This document shows, in pieces, positions 36,366 to 44,555 of a stretch of DNA of 64,000 bases. Numbering within the stretch: position 1 is the first letter of the stretch; the number at the start of each line of letters is the position of its first letter. Position numbers and translations under genes: made by a program. The stretch covers positions 756,903-820,902 of the forward strand of contig NZ_CP017634.1 of assembly GCF_002777255.1 (NCBI RefSeq), written 5' to 3'. Source of the DNA: Candidatus Formimonas warabiya. Its GTDB lineage: Bacteria > Bacillota > Dehalobacteriia > Dehalobacteriales > Dehalobacteriaceae. The notes under the pieces were generated by a model. The model was not told where the DNA came from. It made no database searches and worked only from the letters and a program-made list of their open reading frames with translations.

Positions 36366-38075
36366 ATGTTTCTAGAGAAAAAAAGGATTTTGGCGATTTA
36401 TTTTGTCTTTCTTTTCTTTTTTACCTTGCTGCTGGGCCGTCTTTACCAAATTCAATTTTTGGATGGACCGGGGTACACCAAACAGGCGGTGGCACAGCGT
36501 CAGAAGACCTTAAATTTTGTGCAGTATCCTAGGGGAGAGATTTTAGACCGTAATTTTCGTCCCCTGACAAATATTGAACAACAACCCTGTGTCGTGATTT
36601 TTCCCATTATGGTGAAGGATGCGTCCCGCACAGCAGAAGTATTGTCAAAAATTTTAGCCCTTCCTCCGGGAACGATTCGGGCAAAAATTGAAATAGAAGA
36701 TTCCGCCTCCACCCAAGTGGTGAAAGAACCTTTTATTTTACAGGCAAATGTTTCCGAGCAGAAGAACCAATTGATCAGGCAAGCCGACCTTCCCGGGGTC
36801 TACGTTTTGCCCCTGATCCCCAGGTACCGTCCAGGGTGGCCGGCCGGACATCTTCTGGGCTATGTGGGTAATTTAAATCAGAACGAATATCAAAAGCTTC
36901 AGGAAGAAGAAAAAGATTATCAACCCAGTGACGTGATTGGCAAGAATGGATTAGAGAAGCAGTATGAGGAGTTTTTAAGAGGAGGCACCAGCCAAAAAGT
37001 GGCCGCTCTGGTTGATGACCGGGGACGCCACTTATCCGGGCGGGGCTTTACTCTCCTTCCTCCGGTACAAGAAAAGACAGAGGAGCCCCACCAGGTGATT
37101 ACCAGTATTGACGCTGATTATCAGTCCGTTGTGGAACACGCCTTAGAAGGCCATAGCGGTGCTGTGGTTGTAATGGACGTGTGGAAGGGAAATATCCTGG
37201 CCATGGCCAGCAGTCCCAAATACGATCCGTATCTGTTGGAAAAACCGGAGGCAGATGACGCCTACCTCAATAAGGCCATGCAAAACTATCCCCCTGCTTC
37301 AGTATTTAAAATTCTCATTGCGGCGGCTGCTTTGACAGAAGGGGTGGTAAAGCCGGAGGATTCCTTTCATTGCCAGGGCGGAATTACCCTTCCTTCCGGG
37401 AGGATCGTGTCTTGCTGGGAAAAGGAAGGTCATGGTGACATTAGCTTTTCCCAGGCTTTGGCTTTTTCCTGCAATCCGGTCTTTGTAGAAACGGGGTTAA
37501 AATTAGGGGGAGAAAAGATTATGGCATATGCAAAACGGCTAGGTCTAACCGATGACACCATCATCGGATATGATCTTCCCCAGGAAACCCATCTGGACTT
37601 TAACCCTGCCGTACCTGGGGATGTGGCGAATGCCTCCATCGGAGAAAACGGCATCAGTTTGAGTCCGGTGCTTGTGGCCAAATTAATTTCCGAAGTCGCC
37701 AACGGCGGGTTGGCGGTAACTCCCCGGCTGGTGCTAAAAGTGCAGGATCATCTGGGAAAGGTCGTGAAAGAATATCCAGCGCCCCCTTCTTTTCCGGTCC
37801 TGCCGGGGCCGGTGGCAGAAAGACTTAAATCCATGCTGGCGCTGACCGTGGAATCAGGGACAGGCAAGTCCGCTCAAGTACCCGGGATCAAATGCGCCGG
37901 AAAAACCGGCTCTTCAGAAAGGGATGAGGCATGGTTTGCCGGCTTTGCCCCTGCGGATGCCCCCAGGTGGGCAGTGGTAGTCTTTATTCATAAAGGGACT
38001 TCGGGAGGGCGGGATGCGGCACCGATTTTTCAAAAGATTGTCTCCGGGTTGGCAGAGATAGAAGAAATTTTATAA
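36366..38075 (+). CDS. Class B penicillin-binding protein (transpeptidase)
   Basis: A 569-residue membrane-anchored transpeptidase. The N-terminal helix is at about residues 8-27, followed by the PBP dimerisation domain (RGEILDRNFRPLTN, KNGLEKQYEEFL). The transpeptidase domain has catalytic SxxK in PASVFKI, SCN in FSCNPVF, and KTG in AGKTGSSE. It cross-links peptidoglycan outside the membrane. The PbpA/FtsI/SpoVD subtypes cannot be separated here, and no PASTA domain is present. sigK follows, so a sporulation role is possible. ATG 36366 is preferred over GTG 36357, which is inside the ribosome site. Confidence 0.92.
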   Translation: MFLEKKRILAIYFVFLFFFTLLLGRLYQIQFLDGPGYTKQAVAQRQKTLNFVQYPRGEILDRNFRPLTNIEQQPCVVIFPIMVKDASRTAEVLSKILALPPGTIRAKIEIEDSASTQVVKEPFILQANVSEQKNQLIRQADLPGVYVLPLIPRYRPGWPAGHLLGYVGNLNQNEYQKLQEEEKDYQPSDVIGKNGLEKQYEEFLRGGTSQKVAALVDDRGRHLSGRGFTLLPPVQEKTEEPHQVITSIDADYQSVVEHALEGHSGAVVVMDVWKGNILAMASSPKYDPYLLEKPEADDAYLNKAMQNYPPASVFKILIAAAALTEGVVKPEDSFHCQGGITLPSGRIVSCWEKEGHGDISFSQALAFSCNPVFVETGLKLGGEKIMAYAKRLGLTDDTIIGYDLPQETHLDFNPAVPGDVANASIGENGISLSPVLVAKLISEVANGGLAVTPRLVLKVQDHLGKVVKEYPAPPSFPVLPGPVAERLKSMLALTVESGTGKSAQVPGIKCAGKTGSSERDEAWFAGFAPADAPRWAVVVFIHKGTSGGRDAAPIFQKIVSGLAEIEEIL

Positions 38076-38103
38076 TTTTATCAATTTTCACCTCCAAAAA
38101 GTG

Positions 38104-38132
38104 TCACATTTACAAAAGATTTTTCATAAAAT
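38104..38132 (+). promoter_or_regulatory. Candidate sigma-E promoter of sigK
   Basis: TCACATT (38104-38110), 14 bases, then CATAAAAT (38125-38132), close to the sigma-E pattern of an ATATT-like -35 and a CATACAAT-like -10. In Bacillus sigK is transcribed in the mother cell by sigma-E. Confidence 0.5.
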
Positions 38133-38160
38133 GTAGAACCGACGCTTTGGAGGTGGTTTC

Positions 38161-38874
38161 ATGGGTCCTGAATGGGTAGCAATGCTATCGCTGGCTTTAA
38201 TTAAGGGGTTTCATGCGCTGTTCGGGTACATCAGCAATAATGCTTTTCCCCAACCTTTATCGGAAGACGAAGAGGCAGAGTATCTCAAGAGGTATGAAGC
38301 AGGAAACGAGGATGCGCGCAACATTTTGATTGAACACAATCTGCGGCTGGTTGCCCATATTACCAAGAAATTTGAAAGTACCGGTGTGGATAAAGATGAT
38401 CTGATTTCCATCGGCACCATTGGTTTAATTAAGGCCATTAACACTTTCAATTCTACCAAAGGGACTAAATTAGCCACGTATGCCGCCAGGTGCATAGAAA
38501 ACGAAATATTAATGCATCTGCGCTCCACAAAAAATATGCGCAGTGAAATATCCCTTTATGATCCCATCGGGATCGATAAAGAAGGAAATGAAGTTTCTCT
38601 GATGGATGTTTTAGGAACGGAGAACGATTCTGTTGTTGACTCTGTGGAATCTTACTATGAACAGAAACAGTTGCTGGAAAAAGTGGGCACCTTGGAAAAC
38701 CGGGAACGCTACGTCCTTCAATTACGATACGGCCTATGTAACGGGTTTCGCCGCACCCAAAGAGAAATTGCACGGAAACTGGGCATTTCCCGTTCTTATG
38801 TCTCCCGGATTGAAAAAAAGGCGATCCAAAAATTAATGCGGGAAATGGTCAACAGCGGAAACCATAATGTATAA
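38161..38874 (+). CDS. sigK: Sporulation sigma factor SigK
   Basis: A 237-residue sigma-70 factor of the late mother-cell SigE/SigK group. Residues 1-20 resemble the pro-sequence of pro-sigma-K (hydrophobic, ...FHALFGYISNNAFPQPLS). Region 2 contains HNLRLVAHITKKFE and DLISIGTIGLIKAINTFN, and region 4 contains TQREIARKLGISRSYVSRIEKKAIQKL. The gene is uninterrupted, with no skin-like element. ATG 38161 follows TTGGAGGTGG. Presence of SigK supports endospore formation. A terminator follows. Confidence 0.93.
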   Translation: MGPEWVAMLSLALIKGFHALFGYISNNAFPQPLSEDEEAEYLKRYEAGNEDARNILIEHNLRLVAHITKKFESTGVDKDDLISIGTIGLIKAINTFNSTKGTKLATYAARCIENEILMHLRSTKNMRSEISLYDPIGIDKEGNEVSLMDVLGTENDSVVDSVESYYEQKQLLEKVGTLENRERYVLQLRYGLCNGFRRTQREIARKLGISRSYVSRIEKKAIQKLMREMVNSGNHNV

Positions 38875-38875
38875 G

Positions 38876-38902
38876 AAAAAGCGCGAGAGATCGCGTTTTT
38901 TT
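38876..38902 (+). terminator. Terminator after sigK
   Basis: AAAGCGCGA (38878-38886) pairs with TCGCGTTTT (38891-38899) with one G-U, around GAGA. The T run continues to 38902. Confidence 0.85.
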
Positions 38903-39050
38903 CGAGATCCGGATATCTTTACCGGAATCCGGAAAAACAAAAACAAAAAACCTGGGAAGGAAAATTTATTCTTTCGGCGAATGGGTAAAATAATAAAGCT
39001 GGATCTGAATATTATGCTCAAAGGCCAAAATAAAGATAGGAGCGAAAAGG

Positions 39051-39548
39051 TTGAAACCCAAACTTGCCCCAGACTTGTTTATTGATTCGCTGTTGGACAT
39101 CCCTTTGGAAAAATTGGCCCACAGGAAGATCAAGGGAATGATTTTTGATTTGGATAATACGGTAACCGAGTGGAACAATCCCGAAATTAGAGATGACATT
39201 ATTCAGTGGTTTAAAAAGTTACAAGCAACAGGCATTACCGCTTGCCTGCTTTCAAATAATAAAGGCCCCCGGGTGATGGAAGCGGCAAAAAAGTTAGGCA
39301 TTCCATATGTGGCCAAAGCGACAAAACCCCGCCGCCGTGCTTTTCGTCTGGCCATTGATTTGCTCCAAACGACTCCGGAGGAAACTGTGGTCGTAGGAGA
39401 CCAAATCTTTACGGATATTTTAGGCGGCAACCGGATGGGACTTTATACCATTCTGGTCTCCCCCCTCAGTAAGAGGGAGTTTATCGGTACCCGTTGTGTA
39501 CGGTGTATTGAGTGGATTGCTTTGAAGAAAATCCGGAAAGAACGGTAA
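39051..39548 (+). CDS. YqeG-family HAD phosphatase
   Basis: A 165-residue HAD subclass IIIA phosphatase like Bacillus YqeG. The nucleophile motif is GMIFDLDNTVTEW near residues 29-41. Motif II is CLLSNNKG, motif III includes the lysine in AKATKPRRRAF, and motif IV is VVVGDQIFTDILGGNRMG. YqeG in Bacillus precedes yqeH-aroE-yqeI; here aroE is close by, but the GTPase gene yqeH is absent from the stretch. TTG 39051 follows AGGAGCGAAAAGG. The substrate is unknown. Confidence 0.9.
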   Translation: MKPKLAPDLFIDSLLDIPLEKLAHRKIKGMIFDLDNTVTEWNNPEIRDDIIQWFKKLQATGITACLLSNNKGPRVMEAAKKLGIPYVAKATKPRRRAFRLAIDLLQTTPEETVVVGDQIFTDILGGNRMGLYTILVSPLSKREFIGTRCVRCIEWIALKKIRKER

Positions 39549-39614
39549 GGAAGACTGTTATACAAATGCGGAGTGTTGGGCAAACTTATAATAAAAAATT
39601 TTGGGGGTTGCATC

Positions 39615-39860
39615 GTGGACGAAACCCGAAAAATCAGTTTGTTATTTCAACATTCCGGCCGGACAAAAAATGCAGCGGAACTGCTAGTGAAAGTACGGCA
39701 GAATATTAAAGATCTGAAGGAAAACCAACCGGAATTGAAGGAATATTACCTGGCCAATGTGGGCATGTACCGTGACAGCACCGGAATACGGGTAAATCTT
39801 TACTTCATTAAGGGAGAAAAGACCGCATATGTCTCGGCAGAAAAAAGGGCTAATATTTAG
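39615..39860 (+). CDS. Hypothetical protein, 81 residues
   Basis: A small protein between yqeG and aroE. GTG 39615 is preferred because TTTGGGGGTTG precedes it; an upstream TTG at 39573 gives 95 residues. The sequence has an N-terminal beta strand (TRKISLLFQHS), a helical middle rich in K and E, and LANVGMYRDSTGIRVNLYFIKGEKTAYVS, suggesting a mixed alpha/beta fold. I do not recognise a family. The terminator stem overlaps its last codons. Its position replaces yqeH of the Bacillus order. Confidence 0.65.
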   Translation: MDETRKISLLFQHSGRTKNAAELLVKVRQNIKDLKENQPELKEYYLANVGMYRDSTGIRVNLYFIKGEKTAYVSAEKRANI

Positions 39861-39867
39861 CTCTTTT
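39843..39867 (+). terminator. Terminator overlapping the end of the 81-residue gene
   Basis: AAAAGGGCT (39843-39851) pairs with AGCTCTTTT (39859-39867), one G-U pair, loop AATATTT. Confidence 0.8.
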
Positions 39868-39941
39868 CTTGTATGATCATACCGCCGCAAAGAAAACCCT
39901 TTGATTTATTCTTTTAGATCATATACGGGGAGGAAAACTAA

Positions 39942-40802
39942 GTGCAGTTGCTAGGAATATTTGGCCATCCCATTGCCCATTCACTCTCGCCTAAAATGCA
40001 TCAGGCCGCTTTGCAGGCTACCGGCCTGGCGTCAGAATATGTTTACCTGCCCTTTGATGTTGTTTCCCAGGACTTGTCTCTGGCAGTCGGTGCTTTGAGA
40101 GCTCTTCACGCCAGGGGAGTAAATGTGACTATTCCCCATAAAGAAGCGGTGATTCCTTTGTTGGATCAATTAGATTGTCAGGCCGGGGCCATCGGGGCGG
40201 TGAATGTAATTGTCAATGACAGGGGCTGGCTCACCGGATATAATACGGACGGGATCGGGTTTATCCGCGCACTGAAAGAAGAGGGAGGCGTGGACCCCGG
40301 GGGGAAAAAAATTTTGGTATTCGGAGCAGGAGGAGCAGCCCGGGCTGTCTGCGCCGCCCTGGCCACTTCCGGATCGGCAGAGATTTTGGTGGTGAATCGA
40401 ACCATAGACCGGGCTGAGTCTGTGGCTGAAATGGTGAAAAGCCTGGGCACCCAGGCCGCAGCGTTGCCTTTTTCTTCCGGGAAGCTGAGGGAAGAGGTGG
40501 AAAAGGCGGACATCATCGTCAACACGACCTCAGTGGGCCTTTATCCGGCCGGGGAATCCCTGCTCACTGCATATCAAGGCTGCCTGAAGAGAAGGCACTT
40601 GGTATGTGATATTATTTATCATCCCCGGGAGACATTGATGCTTTCCCAGGCGAAAACTTACGGATGCTCTACTTTATCCGGAATGGGAATGCTGCTGTTT
40701 CAAGGTGTGGAGGCATTCAAACTGTGGACCGGGGTGGAAGCCCCGGTGGAGGTAATGAGAAAGGCTTTGGAAGAAAATCTGTGCGTAAATGGGGATAAAT
40801 GA
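39942..40802 (+). CDS. aroE: Shikimate dehydrogenase
   Basis: AroE reduces 3-dehydroshikimate to shikimate with NADPH. The 286-residue protein has the substrate site HPIAHSLSPKMHQAA, the catalytic lysine in VTIPHKEAVIP, GYNTDGIGF, the nucleotide site FGAGGAARAVCAAL, and GMGMLLFQGVEAFKLWTG at the end. GTG 39942 follows GGGGAGGAAAAC. The other chorismate genes aroC, aroK and aroB lie 18 kb downstream in a separate operon. Confidence 0.96.
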   Translation: MQLLGIFGHPIAHSLSPKMHQAALQATGLASEYVYLPFDVVSQDLSLAVGALRALHARGVNVTIPHKEAVIPLLDQLDCQAGAIGAVNVIVNDRGWLTGYNTDGIGFIRALKEEGGVDPGGKKILVFGAGGAARAVCAALATSGSAEILVVNRTIDRAESVAEMVKSLGTQAAALPFSSGKLREEVEKADIIVNTTSVGLYPAGESLLTAYQGCLKRRHLVCDIIYHPRETLMLSQAKTYGCSTLSGMGMLLFQGVEAFKLWTGVEAPVEVMRKALEENLCVNGDK

Positions 40803-40809
40803 CCAAATA

Positions 40810-40839
40810 AGCTCAGACGTTACCTGGGCTGATTTTTTT
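40810..40839 (+). terminator. Terminator after aroE
   Basis: AGCTCAG (40810-40816) pairs with CTGGGCT (40824-40830), one G-U pair, then GA and seven T. Confidence 0.83.
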
Positions 40840-40940
40840 GTCTAAATAAGGCGGAAACTTCTCGCTTGGCCGGAAAGGGAAAACCTGTTCATTTGGGGAA
40901 TAAGTACCAGGTTGAAAGTAAAAAGGGGAAGGTGATCCAA

Positions 40941-41390
40941 GTGGCCTCACTTACGATTGATCAGGTCGGTAATATTCTCCAGGTGGAGGTCAGTACGATC
41001 CGGTACTGGGAAAAAGAATTTAATGAATTTTTAAATATTAATTGTCCCAAAGGGCAAAGAGTTCGGTACACGGAAGAACATTTGGAAATTTTCGGACAGA
41101 TCAAGGAACTCCTTTATAATGAACAGTACACGATTAAAGGGGCAAAAAGACGTTTGGAAATGGAGCGTACACTGACCAGCGCTTTAGGTGTGGAGCCGAA
41201 TTTTAAAACTACCGTATTTTTTATGTTTTCCGCCATTATTCAGGAATTGCAAAAGACCAGAGAGGAAAGCAAAAAGCTTGCCCATCAATTGGAGCTGCTG
41301 CGCAAAGAAAAAGAAGAAGTGGAAGAAAGGCTCACGGAAGAACAGCAGAAAAGCCTGTGGAAGTTCCTGGCAAGCAAATTCGGGACATAA
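40941..41390 (+). CDS. MerR-type helix-turn-helix regulator
   Basis: A 149-residue protein with a MerR-like winged-helix N-terminus (IDQVGNILQVEVSTIRYWEKEF...RVRYTEEHLEIFGQIKELLYNEQYTIKGAKRRLE), a linker, and a C-terminal coiled coil of about 45 residues rich in E, K and L. It lacks an obvious effector domain, so it may act as a dimer without a small-molecule ligand. GTG 40941 is chosen because GGGGAAGG lies upstream; a longer frame from TTG 40866 adds 25 basic residues. It sits directly before the pilus locus and could regulate it, though nothing proves this. Confidence 0.8.
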   Translation: MASLTIDQVGNILQVEVSTIRYWEKEFNEFLNINCPKGQRVRYTEEHLEIFGQIKELLYNEQYTIKGAKRRLEMERTLTSALGVEPNFKTTVFFMFSAIIQELQKTREESKKLAHQLELLRKEKEEVEERLTEEQQKSLWKFLASKFGT

Positions 41391-41422
41391 GAAGGCTTAA
41401 AGAGCTCGGAATTCAGGTACTT

Positions 41423-41452
41423 AAAAAAGCCCTCTGGGCTTTTTATTTTTTT
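41423..41452 (+). terminator. Terminator after the MerR-type gene
   Basis: AAAAAGCCC (41424-41432) and GGGCTTTTT (41436-41444) pair around TCT, with a further T run to 41452. It isolates the pilus locus from upstream transcription. Confidence 0.9.
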
Positions 41453-41526
41453 GCAGGATTTAGATATAAATAGGAGAATTTTATCATTAAAAATTAGATC
41501 TAGACGATATTTGGGGAGAAAATGTC

Positions 41527-43227
41527 ATGGCAAACATTAAGAAAAAGCTGGGAGACCTGCTCATTGAAAGCAGGGTCATTAATTTTGCCCAACTTCAAGA
41601 GGCCTTGCGGGTGCAGCAGCAAACCGGCGACCGTTTGGGCCGGGTTCTGGTAAATCTGGGCTATGTTTCAGAACAGGATATCGCCAATGTTTTAGAAGTG
41701 CAATTGGGCATCACCCAAATTAAACTGGGTAATATCCTGCTCCTTCCCGACACCATCAAATTGGTTCCGGACAATCTGATCCGCCAGCATCGCATTGTAC
41801 CGATCAAAAAAGAAGGCAATAAATTGACGGTGGCGATGGTGGATCCCTTGAATGTGGTGATTTTAGATGATTTACAAATTGCTACGGGATGCATCATTGA
41901 ACCGGTTTTAGCTACGGAAAGAGAGATTGAGTCCGCCGTGCAAAAGTTGTTCGGCTTTCAGGATTTGATCAATCAGGCCGTCCGGGAATTTGAGGTGATG
42001 CCCAGCGCCAACGTGCCCACTTTTGATTTGGACGAAATCCCTGATGATTTGACGGAGGAAGCACCTACGGTACGGATCGTGAACTCCTTATTCCAGCAGG
42101 CGATACGGGAACGGGCCAGCGATATTCATTTTGAGCCTCACGCGGAAGAGTTTCGGGTACGCTACCGGATTGACGGCGTACTGAAGGATATGATGATCCT
42201 GCCCAGACAGTCTATTGCCTCCATTCTCTCCAGAATCAAAATTATGGGCGAAATGGATATTGCGGAAAAAAGGATTCCCCTGGACGGAAGAATTCAGATT
42301 AAAATGGACCGAAAAAACATTGACCTGCGGGTTTCCACCATTCCCACCATCTTTGGGGAAAAGGCGGTTATTCGGATTCTGGACAAAAACGCTGTGGTGG
42401 TTAAGCTGGACCAATTGGGCTTTTCCCCGGACATCTTGGAAAAGTATCGCCAGCAAGTAAAACGGTCCTACGGCATGATCCTGATTACCGGACCTACCGG
42501 TTCCGGGAAAACAACCACCTTGTATTCCACCCTGAATGAAATTCTTTCTCCGGAAAAAAATATCATTACCATTGAAGATCCGGTCGAATATGTGATTGAC
42601 CAGATTAATCAAATCCGAGTCAATCAAAAATCCGGACTGACATTTGCCACCGGTTTGCGGGCTATTTTGCGGCAGGATCCGGATATTATTATGGTGGGGG
42701 AAATCCGGGACAGTGAAACAGCCAGTATTGCGGTGCGGGCGGCGACGACAGGCCATATGGTTTACAGTACCCTTCATACCAATGATGCAGCGGGCGCTTT
42801 GCCCCGGCTGGTCGACATGGACGTGGAACCTTTTTTGGTCGCATCTTCCGTTGTTGCCATTGTCGCCCAGCGTTTAATACGTGTGATCTGCCCGATCTGC
42901 AAAAAACCTTACGAGTTGCCCAACGATACGCCTGAGCGGAGGTTTCTCGGCATTCGGGACGGCGTACCGGTAACCCTTTACCGGGGTACGGGATGCCAAC
43001 AATGCGGAAGTACCGGGTACCGGGGGCGTATGGCGATTCAGGAGATGCTGGTGATGACCCAGCAACAGAGAAAATTGGTTCTTGCCCGGGCCCCTGCCAA
43101 TGAGCTTAGGCAATCTGCCATTGAACAAGGAATGGTCACCATTACACAAGACGGCATTCAAAAGGCATTAATCGGTATTACCACCATCGACGAGATCATG
43201 CGCGTTGCTTCTACGGAAGAACTGTAA
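41527..43227 (+). CDS. pilB: Type IV pilus assembly ATPase PilB with MshEN domain
   Basis: A 566-residue GspE/PilB ATPase that powers pilus extension. Residues about 5-150 form a T2SSE-N/MshEN domain with GDLLIESRVINFAQLQEAL and RLGRVLVNLGYVSEQDIANVL. The RLGxxLxxxG pattern matches the c-di-GMP-binding MshEN motif. The ATPase core has Walker A GPTGSGKTT, the Asp box, Walker B DPDIIMVGEIRDSETA, His box STLHTNDA, and a CxxC...CxxC zinc site (CPICKKPY, CQQCGSTGYRGR). Start ATG 41527 lies after GGGGAGAAAATGTC. pilT follows 10 bp later. Confidence 0.95.
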   Translation: MANIKKKLGDLLIESRVINFAQLQEALRVQQQTGDRLGRVLVNLGYVSEQDIANVLEVQLGITQIKLGNILLLPDTIKLVPDNLIRQHRIVPIKKEGNKLTVAMVDPLNVVILDDLQIATGCIIEPVLATEREIESAVQKLFGFQDLINQAVREFEVMPSANVPTFDLDEIPDDLTEEAPTVRIVNSLFQQAIRERASDIHFEPHAEEFRVRYRIDGVLKDMMILPRQSIASILSRIKIMGEMDIAEKRIPLDGRIQIKMDRKNIDLRVSTIPTIFGEKAVIRILDKNAVVVKLDQLGFSPDILEKYRQQVKRSYGMILITGPTGSGKTTTLYSTLNEILSPEKNIITIEDPVEYVIDQINQIRVNQKSGLTFATGLRAILRQDPDIIMVGEIRDSETASIAVRAATTGHMVYSTLHTNDAAGALPRLVDMDVEPFLVASSVVAIVAQRLIRVICPICKKPYELPNDTPERRFLGIRDGVPVTLYRGTGCQQCGSTGYRGRMAIQEMLVMTQQQRKLVLARAPANELRQSAIEQGMVTITQDGIQKALIGITTIDEIMRVASTEEL

Positions 43228-43237
43228 GGGGGTACCT

Positions 43238-44317
43238 ATGGATATTAATGAAATTCTCATCAGGGCAAAACAGGCGGGAGCATCGGATACCCACCTTACC
43301 GTGGGCCGGCCTCCCGTGTTTCGCCTCCATGGTGATATCAAACCCCAGGATGCCTGGGATATTCTTACTCCGGAAGCAACGGAAAAGTTGTGCCGGCAGA
43401 TGATGGACGAACGCTTCCTAGCCCTGGCGGAAAAAAACGGGGAAGTGGATTTTTCCTATGAAATTGATGGTGTCGGCCGTTACCGGGTAAATGTTTTTAA
43501 GCAAAAGGGCACTTACTCCGCTGCCATCAGAACCATTAATTCCCAAATATTAAGCTTGGAACAATTGCATTTGCCCTCTGTTTTAAACGATTTATGTAAA
43601 AAACCCCGGGGTCTGGTTCTGGTCACCGGGCCTACCGGAAGCGGCAAAACCACCACGTTGGCGGCCATGATTGATTTAATCAACCGGGAGCAGAAAAGGC
43701 ATATTTTGACCCTGGAAGATCCCATTGAATTTATTCATTGCCACCGCAATTCTATCGTCAATCAAAGGGAAATCGGCAGTGATTCCATGTCTTTTGCCGG
43801 GGCCTTGAGAGCCGGCCTGCGCCAGGACCCGGATGTGATTCTGGTCGGCGAGATGCGGGACATTGAAACCATTTCCATTGCAGTAACTGCAGCGGAAACC
43901 GGCCACTTGGTTTTTGCCACCTTGCACACGTCCAGTGCAGCCCAGACGGTGGAAAGGATTGTAGATGTGTTTCCTCCTCATCAGCAAACCCAGATTAGGG
44001 TACAGTTGGCCGCTACCATCCAGGGCATTGTTTCTCAAACCTTAGTGAAGCGGGCAGATAAAGAGGGACGTATTGCCGCGGTGGAGGTTCTTATTGGGAC
44101 CCCGGCGGTGCGCAACTTAATTCGGGAAGGAAAAACCCATCAAATTAATTCCATGATTCAGGCCGGAGGGCAGTATGGCATGCAAACCCTGGAGGCTTCC
44201 TTCAAAAAGCTTGTTCTCGCAGGTACTGTCAGTGCGGAGACGGCGGTAGTGCATGGCATCCATCTTAACGGATTGTTTAAAGAGAACAGTTCCCAAAATT
44301 TTGGGGAAAATTTTTAA
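43238..44317 (+). CDS. pilT: Pilus retraction ATPase PilT
   Basis: A 359-residue PilT with the N-terminal PAS-like segment (GASDTHLTVGRPPVFRLHGD), Walker A GPTGSGKTTTLA, Walker B RQDPDVILVGEMRD, the His box ATLHTSSAAQTVERIVDVFPPHQQ, and the C-terminal AIRNLIRE-type motif (AVRNLIREGKTHQINSMIQ) needed for retraction. It depolymerises pili, giving twitching motility or DNA uptake. ATG 43238 follows AAGGGGGTACC; the longer frame overlapping pilB is rejected. A c-di-GMP riboswitch separates it from pilC. Confidence 0.95.
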   Translation: MDINEILIRAKQAGASDTHLTVGRPPVFRLHGDIKPQDAWDILTPEATEKLCRQMMDERFLALAEKNGEVDFSYEIDGVGRYRVNVFKQKGTYSAAIRTINSQILSLEQLHLPSVLNDLCKKPRGLVLVTGPTGSGKTTTLAAMIDLINREQKRHILTLEDPIEFIHCHRNSIVNQREIGSDSMSFAGALRAGLRQDPDVILVGEMRDIETISIAVTAAETGHLVFATLHTSSAAQTVERIVDVFPPHQQTQIRVQLAATIQGIVSQTLVKRADKEGRIAAVEVLIGTPAVRNLIREGKTHQINSMIQAGGQYGMQTLEASFKKLVLAGTVSAETAVVHGIHLNGLFKENSSQNFGENF

Positions 44318-44383
44318 AAAAATTGTAAAACATTGCAGGATTTTCTCATTTCATAGAGAAATAAGTATAGGTACTTCTATGAA

Positions 44384-44389
44384 TATAAT
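44384..44389 (+). promoter_or_regulatory. Possible -10 box before the c-di-GMP riboswitch
   Basis: TATAAT at 44384-44389, a few bases upstream of the aptamer. No good -35 is visible 16-18 bp upstream, so it may need an activator, or the RNA may be read through from pilT. Confidence 0.35.
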
Positions 44390-44394
44390 ATATT

Positions 44395-44478
44395 GAGAAG
44401 TCTGAGTAAACTACTCGAAAGAGCAGGGCACAAAGCTATGGGTCTTCAGTCCAAGGGGACTATGATCGCCAGGCTGCA
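44395..44478 (+). promoter_or_regulatory. c-di-GMP-I (GEMM) riboswitch upstream of pilC
   Basis: The conserved GEMM features appear in order: AAAC, a small stem with GAAA loop (CTCGAAAGAG), CACAAAGCTATGGGTC, then GGGGACTATGATCGCCAGGCTGC. P1 pairs AGTCT (44399-44403) with AGGCT (44471-44475). P1's 3' strand overlaps the first bases of the terminator stem, so ligand binding should oppose termination (ON switch). It governs pilC and the pilin and minor pilin genes beyond. Confidence 0.92.
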
Positions 44479-44503
44479 TCAAAATCTTTGATGCAGCTTT
44501 TTT
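44473..44503 (+). terminator. Expression-platform terminator of the c-di-GMP riboswitch
   Basis: GCTGCATCAAA (44473-44483) pairs perfectly with TTTGATGCAGC (44487-44497) around ATC, followed by six T. Its first three bases are shared with the aptamer P1 stem. Confidence 0.92.
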
Positions 44504-44555
44504 AATAAGCTCAGCAGGTTCTTTACATAATTTAGCATCCCTGAGGAGAAGGACA

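Noticed and set aside
42088..42777. 229-residue minus-strand open frame
   Set aside because: It lies wholly antisense to pilB, whose motifs are complete. Its own sequence shows no domain, and no ribosome site was found.
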